From NCBI GenBank assembly GCA_000469685.2, contig LS997565.1:47110810-47174809 (forward strand): DNA of 64,000 nt. The letters are read 5' to 3'. The DNA is from Haemonchus contortus. Its lineage: Eukaryota > Nematoda > Chromadorea > Rhabditida > Trichostrongylidae. This document shows, piece after piece, positions 1 to 11,413 of this stretch (the stretch's first letter is position 1; every line of letters begins with the position of its first letter). The position numbers and the translations under genes were made by a program. The notes beneath the pieces are model-generated. The model searched no databases and was not told the DNA's origin. It saw only the letters and a list, made by a program, of their open reading frames with translations.

Positions 1-189
1 AGTCCTGCCTGGAACCTGACAAAAAAAAAAGAAAAAAAAAGACAGAGGAACGTTGGAGGATTGTATCTTTTCGTTGGTTGAGAACAAACTAGTCTGAAGA
101 CTGATAGAATTTTTGAAATATTGCATCCTTCAATTTTCAAGAAGAACATCACTTCATAGTCACGCTGGATTGGGAAACGCAATCCGATC

Positions 190-330
190 CGAAGAGACCC
201 TGAATGAATCCCATCCGTCCGGGGTTGGTAAATTGGTATTAGATTGATATGGGAGGATAAACGTGCAGACTTGTAGGAATCATACAAACTCGATTCTGAC
301 TAGAAGTCAAATGCGATATTATACCAAAAA
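190..330 (+). repeat. Degenerate SINE fragment
   Basis: The body resembles the tRNA-derived SINE copies at 1927-2195 and 8632-8905: a CCATCCGTC stretch, a GGTAAATTGGT stretch, GGGAGGATAAA and GACTTGTA occur in the same order. The tRNA-like head is not recognisable. Bases 1-189 and 331-1926 show nothing I can assign; the short ORFs there have no family resemblance. Confidence 0.4.
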
Positions 331-1926
331 ACGAGATTGATCATTGCTTCCGGTATCCTTCTACGTAGAAGTTTATCTATGAATGGAAGTCAATTTTCTT
401 CTCAGGCTGAATCATATCTCTAAGAATCTGGAACAATGAAAAAGATTTGAGAGGGATCCTTTTTTATCGTTTGAGAATAGTTCCACTTCACGGAATGAGC
501 TCAAGATTTGTCACAAATTTGTAACTTCAAGGAGATTGAAGGGATGTTAGTGACATGCATGAGAGCTACAAATTCTGGACGGCAACCGTTCCTCCAAAGC
601 TGAGCAAATATGACAACAAACAATTCAGTCCAAAAAATATTCACAGAAAAATTCAGTGGAAATCAGTGTTCGAAAGAAGATTGAGACATTCAGTGGGACT
701 TAGCGCATGAACAACCGAGCTTTCGAGTAGGGTGAGTCGACCATCGCAAGTAGGGAATCACAAAGAAGTGACTCTTTTCAGAGGCACGAAAAAGTAATAT
801 TTCAGAAGATAGGAGAATATTCCAAAGAATTGGGAATGGGAATTTAATTAATTTATGGGAATTCGAAAGACCCCATAAAAGGTGCTCTCAGGTGGGACAC
901 GTCATGTTTGGTGATGATGGAAAACGATTTATGATGTGAAAAAACAAATCGAATTGAAGTGTTGCAATCATGCAGTGTACCATATTAGAGAGAAAAGAAG
1001 AAACTGGCTCTCACGAAAATCGGCACAAATGAAAGATAATAGTACTGTAGAGTTATGGTGAACCCTAGTTGAGGCCACTATAGAAGCTTAGCTCGAAGGT
1101 TAAACAAGAAAGAAGCCAAATTTCTTAAGGTTTGTAATGAGTGGACGCTGGATTGCTAGGAGGGCTGAGTGTGTTCGTTGGACCGCTTTTCTCCTAAATC
1201 CATTACAACATACATGAAATGGTCGTTCGATCGATCACAACCTATGTACATGTCCCCAATATTTTTCCTTGTCATTAAAGGCACAGTTCGCCATAATTTT
1301 GGGGTACCCCTTTTTATTCAAAAAAGCGGAAGTGCTGATCGGAAATAATTCATCGGTAGTGAAAAAGCGACAAAATTCGTCAATTTAGAGAAAAATAGGG
1401 CTCCTCAAAAGTAGGGAAAATAGAGATTGGGCGAGATTTCCATAACGGAATTAACATGGAAGGGGTATTCGGATGAGATTTCATTTGTTGCATTTGCGCG
1501 AAGAGCTGACTACATCAAACCGAAACTGTCTGGAATAGCCGTATCGCTGTTGGTCATGGTAATTCGTTTGAAATTCCCACATGGGTTCTCTTATGAACGG
1601 TGCAGTCTCTACAATGCCGGTGAAACTCGCCCGAAGATACACACAAGACAATCTTAAAGTTTTTACAACGCCCTAACTGTGCCGTTTCCGGGTCTAATAG
1701 CTTCAGTTATGGTATATGGGGGAGCATGGAATCCACCCTGAGGGAAATTTTGCAGTTAGATTTTACCGTGAACTATGCCTTTGAAAGCCCTCATAGTCGC
1801 TGTATGGCTTCATTAAGAAATGGCATAGTTTCAACATTTACACATAAATAGTACCCTGATACAGGTTGCACATATGAATTTCCCCAACAGCTTGATCTCT
1901 TTCCTTTCGACTATTATAAACTGTTA

Positions 1927-2195
1927 GAGAGTGATGTGGAGTTAAGCGGCGCACCATCCCATGCTCATGGTCTGGGATCGGATCACGGACTGATAGCCTC
2001 CTGATCCAACCGAGCCTTCTATTTCTGCGGGATCGCTTTATTGGTACCAGGCTCGTCTGGGAGGATAAAAACACTGACTTGTGCATCAGCTGTCTACCGT
2101 AATTCATTGAATAGTCTTCGTGCGCATTCATTACACTACTACTACGATTCTCTATGGAGATCGGATGTGGGGCGCATCTTAGAAACGTGATCAAC
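1927..2195 (+). repeat. tRNA-derived SINE copy
   Basis: The head keeps an A-box-like stretch (GTGATGTGGAGTTAAG) and a weak B box (GGTCTGGGATCGG). The body then matches the copy at 8632-8905: TTGGTACCAG, GTCTGGGAGGATAAA, CACTGACTTG, TCATTACA, and an end rich in GGGGCGCATC. It is diverged, so it is an old insertion. Confidence 0.65.
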
Positions 2196-2300
2196 TAACG
2201 CTGAAGACTTTGCTTTTTTGGAAATCTCAAATGGCAGATGCAAGGCAGAGACATAGTAGGCAAGAAAAGTTAGACCGTTATGAAAGGATCATACATACTG

Positions 2301-2301
<1 letters not shown>

Positions 2302-2345
<44 letters not shown>
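2302..2345. repeat. (CAAT)n microsatellite
   Basis: About eleven uninterrupted tetranucleotide units. The flanking DNA from 2196 to 2940 shows no gene. Confidence 0.95.
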
Positions 2346-2346
<1 letters not shown>

Positions 2347-2944
2347 GAAGGTAGAAATCAATTCCAAAACATTTAACATTGTACCTTTGTAAGGAAAATT
2401 TATGTAAAAGTGAGTAGATAACCTGTTCTAGCTTGTTGTAGTTTGTTAACTGCTGTTATATCACCTTAGAAGGCGATGCAAAGGTCTAACAACGATAGCG
2501 AGTCATGGGACAAGCTCCTTCTCCCTCGACCGCACTAGAACCCATGCTAGTGCATTCCGGGCACTGTGCTTTTTATCCCTCCAACTACTTACAATGTGTT
2601 GAAATAACCTTTCATCGACAATACAATGATAGTGAGGAATGAAAGATGGAGCATCCAAGTTCGAAATGAATCCAAGATTGATCAAGTTTTAGGCAACCTT
2701 CACGGGAAAAAAGACATAGAAAATAGATCCCCTATCACTTTTATTCGATTATAGATGTAATTGGAGTCGTGTGAGAAAGCTTGTCAGAGGCATAAAAAGG
2801 GAGCACGGTTAGGCAGTATGCGTCATCAATAGCCAGAGGAACAACATTACAACCAGGCCTAATTATTCAAATCAGTAAGAATCAAAACAAGTCAATCAGT
2901 CAACTCGTACGGGTGCCCGATTTCTTCAATGACTATATAATTTA

Positions 2945-3190
2945 GTGACTCATCAACACGATGCACTAAACTTTGGCCTGCAAACTTACATCGAGCAAAG
3001 AAGCAGAACTTCCATGGTTGCTGGACTATCAGAAACTTCCGTGAGCAGACTCCAGTATGAACTACTTCGCGAACGGGAGCTGCGTGATTTTAGGATGAAT
3101 ACGCGCGGACTTTGTGGAATGTTTTTATTGAAGATTTCCCTCGTCTCCCTGATGCCAGGAGGCAGTTCTATCCTATGCATACATAAATGA
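2945..3190 (+). other. Possible HTH-like relic ORF
   Basis: An open frame of 81 codons holds a segment (VAGLSETSVSRLQYE) that reads like the turn and recognition helix of a helix-turn-helix protein, as found in transposases. There is no upstream exon, no clear start context and nothing downstream that continues it. The following DNA to 3787 has simple GTCGTC-type repetition around 3365-3435 but no recognised gene. It may be chance. Confidence 0.2.
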
Positions 3191-3787
3191 CCTATATTGA
3201 AATCCTGTTTGCAATCTCAAAATTACAGGCTTTTGAAGCTGATTTTGACAAAAACTGGAAAGGAGCAAAAGCAGGACAGTCGAGAGTCTGCCGCGTGGTT
3301 ATGCTTAGCCATGGACTCTGGCTGCTTTTTCCATAACGCGGCAACTGCATCATAAAATCTCGTCATCGCCGTCGTCGTCGCAGCAGACTGCCCGTCTCCG
3401 TCTCCTAGTGTGCATCCAGCGTCATCGTCATCGATGCAGCTCCACAGTTTACCGCAGCTCCACCATATTGTCATTTACAAGTGGTGCCATCGCTGCCAAG
3501 TCCACCTCACGCAAGGAACACTGAGTGCAATGGTTCGCAGCCATGGAAGGACCAAGGAGCAGCAGTACCAGAAGAAGGCTAAAAGGACTTGGGTGGCCCT
3601 CGATTGAGTCTTAGCAAACTCGTACCCTGTCCGTAGGTTCAATGTGCTTTTCATATTTTCATGGAATTTTCCATGTTCCTTTTTCATTGTTTTTTTTGTG
3701 ACGTAGATAATCACCTTTATTCGCATTTAACATTACACTCATTTTCTTTACACATACATAGCGCCATATTTCTAAAACAACGCTATA

Positions 3788-4994
3788 CAGGGTGCGCCCT
3801 AAATGTGGTAACAAGTTTTCGGACTTTCGTAATTTTCTTGTTTGGAGTGTTTCTCCAAATCTGCACCCTCCCTTATGTTAATGATATACATTAGACCAGA
3901 TATCTACTTCGGTGTTCTCAATTCGTTAGATTTTGGAAAACGGTGGAGCCTCGCAGGCATCCACCAGCCGTTCCGTCTTTGCGCGCATTTGGTGAATCCC
4001 TTTCCGGAATCGCTCCTCGTTCAATATTTCCCATACTGACGGTCTCTTGAATCGCGATGCGTAGACAGGTCAGCGAAAACCTCAAAACGGTCGCCTTGCC
4101 TCACATACAACCCCTTTTCCGAATAAAATTGCTTGGGAAGGAGTACACTGCAAAATCTGCAGAAGTACGAGAAATATGACTGCGGATTTGTTTGTATGTT
4201 CTAATCCGATGGGAAGAGTCTACCCCGAGTAAATACAATTGTATACAGATAAGATTGAGAAGAAGTTGGAGAGAAAAAACAAATGCTGTGCGCCACTTGC
4301 GCGTGGCACGTGCTTCGACACCCTTTTTTCTGAGTGAAGGGTGTTCAGCGCGGAGGAAATGTTGAGATGTCAAGGTACACATATACTTCATACCTCGAAT
4401 GCGGAAGCCGTTGAGAAGAGTTAGATAGCCTCTCATGGTCATTTCCCCTTTTCGATGTTAGTTTTTGCTAGAATCTCTACCATCAGAGCAATATCGCAAA
4501 TTTTGGCCGAGAACAGTACAAAATTTAGTCCAAAACTCCTTTAGAGGGGTCCTTCCTAGAAATTTCAGCTAAAGGTCACAAATGTTTTTAGTGATACGAT
4601 TTGAAAACTACGGCGCACTTGCTCACGAATGGGAAAATAGGAACATGGGTGCTGAGGGAATGTTCGCGACTTTGTCCCAGCTTCCAATCCTCCTACGAAT
4701 TTCCCAAACCACAGTGTAGTGGGTCGCTGGATGTAGCACTATTGCTGCTCATAAGAAACCATTGAAAAAATCCCAGGCTGGAGTTTTTCAAGAAACTCTG
4801 TGTGCTGCCGTGCATGAGTAGCCGAAACATCTTTGAACTATAATTACTACAGAAGACGGCTACATAAGATAAACGTATGTTCGTTTTGTAGATGCGATGT
4901 ATAGTAAATAACTCACATGAATTCACCGTGTATCAATATGAACTGCGGTTTTTGTAGCTCAATTCTTTTGTTACCATATTTATGGCGCACCCTG
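3788..4994 (-). mobile_element. Tc1/mariner-like DNA transposon relic
   Basis: Both ends carry the same ~27-bp inverted terminus, beginning CAGGGTGCGCC on the left and ending GGCGCACCCTG on the right, each directly flanked by TA as expected for the Tc1/mariner superfamily. On the minus strand near 3900-4050 a broken frame contains WEILNEERFRKG and later KTERLVDAC, which resembles the C-terminal tail of Tc-type transposases. No intact transposase frame remains. A shorter derivative with the same ends lies at 22973-23310. Confidence 0.75.
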
Positions 4995-5979
4995 TAGTAT
5001 GGTGATTGGTTAGTCAATACGTGCTTTGAAAACATTGCTTCAAGATGATTTTGTACATGCGTTTTTCATTATGAGACTACATTTCAATCTCCCAAAGAGG
5101 CCGTAGACGGAATACAGGTAGGTCTTGTTTCTCATTAATGAGAACCCTTCAAATCTTTTGCTGTTGCCGGTATATTTTGATGCTGCGTAAACTGATACCA
5201 TGCAAATTCATATAATCCACGTTGCCATCCTATTGGGAACGAAACCCTAATTAATAATATATAATAATAAGCCTCATAATAATAATAGCCCTGATTAAGA
5301 AACAGCTAACCAAGGTACTGTACTGCATAATTAACTAGCTTTGAGCTTCATTGAATCTTTTTTAAATCAGAGTGCCAACCTGCATACTTCTATGTAGAGT
5401 TCTGGTAGAAACTGAGCAATCCCACTTGTCAATCCTGGCTCTTCACACCAATGAGGTCTCATTATATTTCATATTTGCTATAAACTTGAAGAAATCCTTC
5501 ATGCATGCTTCCTTTCAACTCAGGCTTACGATTACGGTAGCTGCCTACATGGTTTCGAGGGGATACAGAACTCTATCCTTTTTGCACTCTACATTTCGCC
5601 ACACAGTGTAGGGGGAAACAGAAATGTGGAGTCACGTGTGCCAGGAAAAAGATCATATATAAGGCATAAAGTCACCCACGGGCTACCTTTCTATCGAAGG
5701 GCAAAATGGTTTAGGGAATCAGTAAGTATATAATTTTGCTCCTCTAATCGAAATGCAAGAATCCCAAAAAACTTGACTCATTGATTGCTTGACCACCGGG
5801 ATTGCAAGCACGAGATGATGAAGCCCTTCGTAAAGTCCATAATTTTGTTAGATAGGATGATCTAGAATGATGGAGTGATTACATCTGTACAGATCTACTA
5901 CACGGAGTATTTTTGGGGTAGACAACTTCTCGAAAACAAAAGTAGACATGGAAAAATTTTCAGAGACGATTCCTCTGTC
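4995..5979. other. Upstream region of receptor gene A, no gene seen
   Basis: AT-rich DNA with a run of ATAATAATA around 5256-5285. A TTTTCAG acceptor ends at 5963, 16 nt before the gene A start codon. No core promoter can be assigned from sequence alone. Confidence 0.5.
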
Positions 5980-8900
5980 ATGTATCCGGACAAGGCTCCA
6001 ATTTTCCTCCAGGTTGTTTATATTGTAGTGCCAACGATAAGTTTGATTGGAAACGCACTTATCGTATACGCGACGATAGTATCGAGGTTAGTCAGAGCTT
6101 CTCCTTACTTTTTCGGTAAATAATATTTTGTTTTTTTATCAAGTTTACATCGCTGAGCTTTCAAAAACCTAGCTGAAAGATTGATTTGGGCTAATAGACA
6201 ATAGGACTATCTATCAGTGATGGAGGAACTCCAAGCGCGTTTCACAACCCACAGAATACTGTAGAGCAGGAACGATTGAGAACGATTCACATAATTTGTG
6301 GATTTGCGACTTTCTGCTACCGGTTTGCATCAAAATTTTTCTGCATTGTTTATAATCTCGAAGGTGACTGTCGGCCAAGCCAACCGAAGTTTCTTGTAAG
6401 TAATAATAGAAAGGATACATAGTAAGCCTTATACGAGAAAAGAAACAGTTCGTTTCGTCTCTAAATCATACGAACAACGCAAGCCAACACCTGAGGCTCT
6501 TCAGCGGTCGAGGAATATGTAATTTATGAGTGCTCATGACGTATGTAGACAGGGATGATAATAAAGATTAAGAGTCAGTATATGACAATTACTAATATGA
6601 GACTATTAAGATGAAATATGAATGAATACCAACAAGGTGCTAATGTAGAACTGAGAAGGATTGGTAGGCTAGGAAACAATTGAGTATGACCAAAGTGATT
6701 TCCAGCTCAAACCACACTGGAGGGGAATTGCGAAAATTTTCATGCGACGTAAACCCATATCGGTCTCTTTAGGTGGAAAGTTCAAAAAATAGAAGGCTTT
6801 ACTTTTGGTTGACCTCTCTCTTTGGGAGGCTGTGACAAGTTTGTGAGGTGAAGCATAAACATTCACTCTCAACATTCTTTTTCAGGGAGTTACGGAATCC
6901 CTGCAACATTTTTATCGCATCAATTGCTCTGGGAGACGTTATGTTTATGTTTTCTTTCTTCATTAGTGCTGCTACATACAACATGTAAGTCTTCAATGTT
7001 TGTCATTTCCCTTCACTTATGCTATAGAAACTACTCTCTATGAGCAGGACTACCAATGCTTGAATGAAGAATGACATGAACCGCCGATACGAAGATAAAA
7101 TCGATGTTGTTGTGTAAGAAAACCCATTACTCTATAAGCAGTAATAAATCATTCCTATCCTTCGCTCCCACTCTTCATCAATCCTTGAATCGGCATACTG
7201 ATACATATGCATTTTGGCAAGCCCGATTGAAAGCGATCACAATATTATTTATTTATTGGAAGGAATTATTGGAAACCAGCTTCAATTCAACCAATGTAAT
7301 CACTGCCAAAACGAATCCTATAAATTTAGTTGAAGTTTTCAGGTATGATGACCATCAAATTCCGCAAGATACTTGTGCCTATATCCATATTATTCCTACC
7401 TTTGGCCAGTCTTTTTCATTAATGCTTCTTCTCAACTTGGCTATTGATAGACTTCTATCGCTGACAACTTCATAGCAAGTTTCTTGCAATACTATTCCTT
7501 TCTCGTTTCTTTTTGGGCTTTCTGAGCATCGAGTAAGGCTAATGCTGATGCATAGCATATTTGGTGGAAGGTATGAAAACGCTGACAGATTGGACGCCTC
7601 AAGTTCATTGTTTCTAGCAATATTCTAACCAACTATTATACCAAAATGTATATAACTGTGCAACTTCTGCCAGGGTGCATATATGGAGGTGGTGTAGCTG
7701 TGTTGTCGATTCTAATGCGAGAAGCTGGCAGGTATGTTCCCAGAGGTTCATTTTGTGAGTGAATAAATAGTGAACTATTTATTTTTATTCGTAGAAACGT
7801 CATCTGCACAATGGCTGCGCCACTACGTCCACCACTAGTTGGGATTTGTACCCAAGTTGGCACTACCTTATGCGTACTATTGATCATTTGCTATAGTCTG
7901 TTTGGATTTTTCATAAGGAAACTGCGGCTGAGTATGTTTTATACCACTTCTATATTCTTTTCATTGTATTTGCTTCCAGTTTTGGAATGTATGAGAAAGG
8001 ATGTTGGTGATGCTTTGAGCAAGAACATTTGATTTTTCATCACCTTTATGAACTATAGGTCCTATAACCCGTTGATCATGGACTTCCGTTCCATGGGTAC
8101 CGAAAATATCTCTGATCGCCTCGGTCCCTGGTTAATGTAGCCCAGTGGGTCCTCATTGCTTCAGAGCTCGTGATTTCTTTCATAGCTCTTGTGAACAAAT
8201 CTGACCATAGAGGTGGGGTATCCCGATGTTCGTTTGACATCCCCATTGTCTTTTACCTTCACTCGTTGACACAGCTCGAAACTATGCATTTCTTGCACTA
8301 TCGGGAACTCTTCTCACAACGTATCGAATGTGCATACAGTTCAAATGACTGAGGCCTAAATAGGAACAGTGAGGATTCGAAGACTTCTTTCCTGCTTGGT
8401 TTTGCAGCCAGGCCATTATGTTGACTCTTCGAACCCGAACCCGGCACGCAGAGCTGCAAACTGTAGGATTTATGCTGCACCGTGAAGCGCGACAGGAACC
8501 AATCCTATCTCTGAGCATCAAAGCGTTGTTCGATTTGTTCAACAGTATTCCGACTGCTTGATATTCGTTGTTATAAGGTTTAATCTGGAAGGATCCCGAT
8601 TGAAATGTTCTTATACTCCTATGGATAGGGAGGAGTTGGTGTAGTGGCGAATGACGCACTATATCACACGCACGGTCAGGGGTTTGAATCCCGGATCGAT
8701 GCCCGAACAAGCCAACCAAGCCTTCCATCCGTCTAGGGTCGGTGAATTGGTGCCAGATTCGTCTGGGAGGATAAAAGCACTGACTTGTACATTAGCTGGC
8801 CATCGCAAGTCATTGTATAGGCCACATACACACTCATTACGTCACTACAATTCTGAATGGAAATCGAGTGCGGGGGCGCATCCTTTAGACCGGATTGATT

Positions 8901-10386
8901 GATGTCAAAAACTTCATCCATTTTTTGTCCTATGGACACAGTTGAACTGCACAAGAATTCAAAGCGTGGGAGCGCCGACGTAAACAGAAAGAATGTTAGG
9001 CAGCTGCAGCATAAGGTAGTCGGATGTTGGTTGTCAAATGTAGGCAAAAGATTCTGGTATTCCTAGGGCAGAGGGCTTCTTGTCCTGAAAAATTGCTCCA
9101 TTTGATCTTTTCCGGTATCATTTGCTCGCGATGATCGCCAAAGGGAAGAAAGAATCAGTAAACATTACATATCAAAATCAACTTTGTAAACACATCAGTT
9201 TGTATTTAGGTACCGAAAACATGAAGAACGTTTATCGTTCGCTACTTGTAATCACCATATCAATCATTTTTGGTTATTTTGGCGCGATGGCCATTGCAAT
9301 GACAGATGATCTTTCCAATCCTTCAGTATTTCCAATAGAACTAGCCGGACTCTGCATGAGTTTCGCGACATCGGTCAATTTTTTTGCTTACTACTGGTTA
9401 AGGTTAGTGTCAAGCAGTACCTTCATTACAGAAAGAGGCTGTCATTATTTTTTCGAAAGATACAGTTTTTGCAGTCTCATTCGCAGCTTACTCTAGCACT
9501 CAATTATTTTAGGGATTCTTTCTATGTGATCAAACTTGTCTGTTTACAGTCCTTCGAACTATTTTTTAGAGCTGCGCCTCCCATCGCTCTAACGTGCCTG
9601 AAATGTTTTACTATCCACTCAGAGTCGGTTCGCCTTCAATGGCTGCTTTCATAGTCCGCCGGCCGGGCGGTCGGCGTGCCATGAGGCAGTGCTAGGGGAA
9701 AGGAGGGCGGCAGACGGTCGGTCAGCCCCTCGAAGGGCTGTAAACAAGGAGAGAAAAGATCAAAAACCATTTATACGAGCCCCTGGTTGTTTGGTTTTTG
9801 ATCTTGTTCTTCTTTGTTTTCAACCCCTCGACCGACCGTCTGCCGCCCTCCTCCCCCCTAGCACTGCCTCGTGGCTGCAGGCCGGCCGGCCGGCGGACTA
9901 TGAAAGCAGCCAATCATCGCTCCTGGAGTAATGTTCATATACGGAAACCTGCAGACACGCGCAGCTGGATTAATACCTACGCAAGAAATGGATGTTTGGC
10001 ACTGTGAACGTTTTCTTTTCTGTCACTCCTGCAGAGCCCTGCCTCCACTCTAATATCACTGACAAAAAATAAGTTTCAGAATAGTTTCGACATTGGTCCA
10101 TTCGACAATACATGACAAAAATTCCCCCCCCCCCTCCCTACAGCAATATATTCTTCTATAATAAGAGTTGAAGTTTGTAAGCCTCCGCGTAACTACTGCA
10201 TTCTGCTGGATAATTATTTGAAATCAGTACGACTAGACCGACTCTTCTTTTTACAGCGCTCCATATCGTGAAGTTTTCGACAGCGTACTTGGAATTGGTC
10301 ACCTAAAAAACATCATCCTCTCAAAAAACAGTTCGAGGGTACAACAGACATCAAATCGCCTCTCGACTGTGTTCCGTGAACTGTAA
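5980..10386 (+). CDS. Gene A: srsx-family chemoreceptor GPCR, 7 exons
   Basis: Predicted seven-transmembrane receptor of 303 aa, presumably a chemosensory receptor in the plasma membrane. Exons: 5980-6086, 6886-6984, 7343-7474, 7618-7731, 7795-7931, 9210-9402, 10257-10386; joined they stay in frame to TAA. TM1 carries the LIGNALIVY motif, exon 2 reads ELRNPCNIFIASIALGD, TM3 ends in the family motif AIDRLLSL, and TM7 (NFFAYYWLR) is followed by the helix-8-like YREVF. Intron 3 uses a GC donor (TA|GCAAGT); with a GT-only rule the gene appears to stop at TAG right there. Exons 2, 3 and 5 match the lengths of genes D-F. The start is supported by an acceptor 16 nt upstream (CAG at 5961-5963). Introns 5 and 6 host a SINE and a palindromic MITE. 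This is the most diverged paralog and the only one on the + strand. Exon joins are inferred, not confirmed by transcripts. Confidence 0.85.
7475..7480 (+). promoter_or_regulatory. GC-type 5' splice site (GC-AG intron 3 of gene A)
   Basis: The exon ends CTTCATA and the intron begins GCAAGT. Using this donor and the TTTCTAG acceptor at 7611-7617 gives a tyrosine codon and the phase used by all paralogs. Genes D, E and F have GTAAGT or GTGAGT here; pseudogene B also has GCAAGT. Confidence 0.8.
8632..8905 (+). repeat. tRNA-derived SINE, best-preserved copy
   Basis: It begins with an A-box-like TTGGTGTAGTGGCGAA and a B-box-like GGTTTGAATCCC about 45 nt later, the layout of an internal RNA polymerase III promoter. 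A ~200-bp body follows that recurs at 1927, 60366 and, inverted, at 32665 and 36755. It lies in intron 5 of gene A. No long A tail is visible. Confidence 0.75.
9641..9911. mobile_element. GC-rich palindromic MITE, copy 1
   Basis: The 271-bp unit is almost entirely an inverted repeat. Its ends are GGCTGCTTTCATAGTCCGCC and the reverse complement, and the arms continue inward through the GGCGGCAGACGG/CCGTCTGCCGCC pair to a GATCAAAAACC/GGTTTTTGATC pair near the centre. It stands out as GC-rich in an AT-rich intron (intron 6 of gene A). A second copy is at 47097-47370. I see no clear target-site duplication. Confidence 0.85.
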
Positions 10387-11413
10387 CTATGGCTATGTTT
10401 TCTAGTTCACCTTAGCATTCGCAAACATCACTGTTCCTCTTTCAAGTAGAGTTCCATATGTTAATCCGATTTAATTTCCTTTTCAAAGATAACAATTTTC
10501 GTTGATCAGGTCAATGAAAGCGTGTGCATAAGATTTTAAGTTTTGAAAAACAATCTGAGCAAAATTTCAATTTTATGCGTTTATATTCATTGCAGCATCC
10601 AAATTCGCTTGCTGATGCTGCCTGCAGCTCACGGTATCAATAGAGTAGGCTTCTACAAATGCCATTGAAGCGCCATGTCGCCATCACTTGACATAAGATC
10701 TGACCGTTGATATCTTCAAAAAATGATTGAAATATCTCGACAGTGTCCTACAGCCTAGAAGGAAGACTAGGGAAAAGTTCAAATGGCATACATAATTAGC
10801 TGGCGAATTTGTTGCTAGCCTGTTTCTGATAACCGCTTTGTAACGATTCTATGAAACTCAACAAAAATAAAAACTAGAAATCACAAGTGTTGGATGAACC
10901 CATTCAGCTATGTTTTTGAAAAGGACCGAATGAATAAACGTTAAAAAAATTTCGCCAGCTTTTCTCGAACCAGTTTCGTGTAGTCATGAAACAGCACTTT
11001 AGTATAAACCCTTTATAATGGCGATCGGGGAGGGGAAGGGGGGACCACCACGTAGTCAAATTGGGGCTGAACGAAGAAAAATAAAGCTAAAAAGGTGAAG
11101 AAGCAGATGAAAGAATCTAGCACGACTGACCTCTGCGTCAGTGGAGAGGGGCAGCAGTGCCGCGAAGATTTTCTGCACGGAAGCACAGAAAAAATGTAGT
11201 AAACGGGCTCCACTGGACGGAGCTCCAGAGAAGTAGGAATTTGTAACAAAACATAATGATTGAGAGAGATATGTAAGAAATTAGGACGCCCTGCCCTGCG
11301 GACGTACGACTATCGAAGTTATAAACTAGGAATAAAAGGTAGAATAACGCGTGATATACATGAGAAAACCCTAATCGATAAGAAAACTTCGTATCAACTG
11401 AAAGACTACTTGC
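10387..11413. other. Gap between convergent gene A and pseudogene B
   Basis: I looked here on the minus strand for exons 4-7 of pseudogene B and found none. A purine-rich G tract (around 11028-11044) lies in the second half. No gene recognised. Confidence 0.5.

Noticed and set aside
2302..2345. CRISPR-like array
   Set aside because: It is a simple tetranucleotide microsatellite without spacers; no CRISPR array is expected in a nematode genome.
7104..7475. 123-codon plus-strand ORF
   Set aside because: Only its last 44 codons are real (exon 3 of gene A). The upstream part is intron read in the same frame, and the stop is removed by the GC donor.
8282..8728. 148-codon minus-strand ORF
   Set aside because: It runs through intron 5 of gene A and the SINE on the opposite strand; no protein motif.
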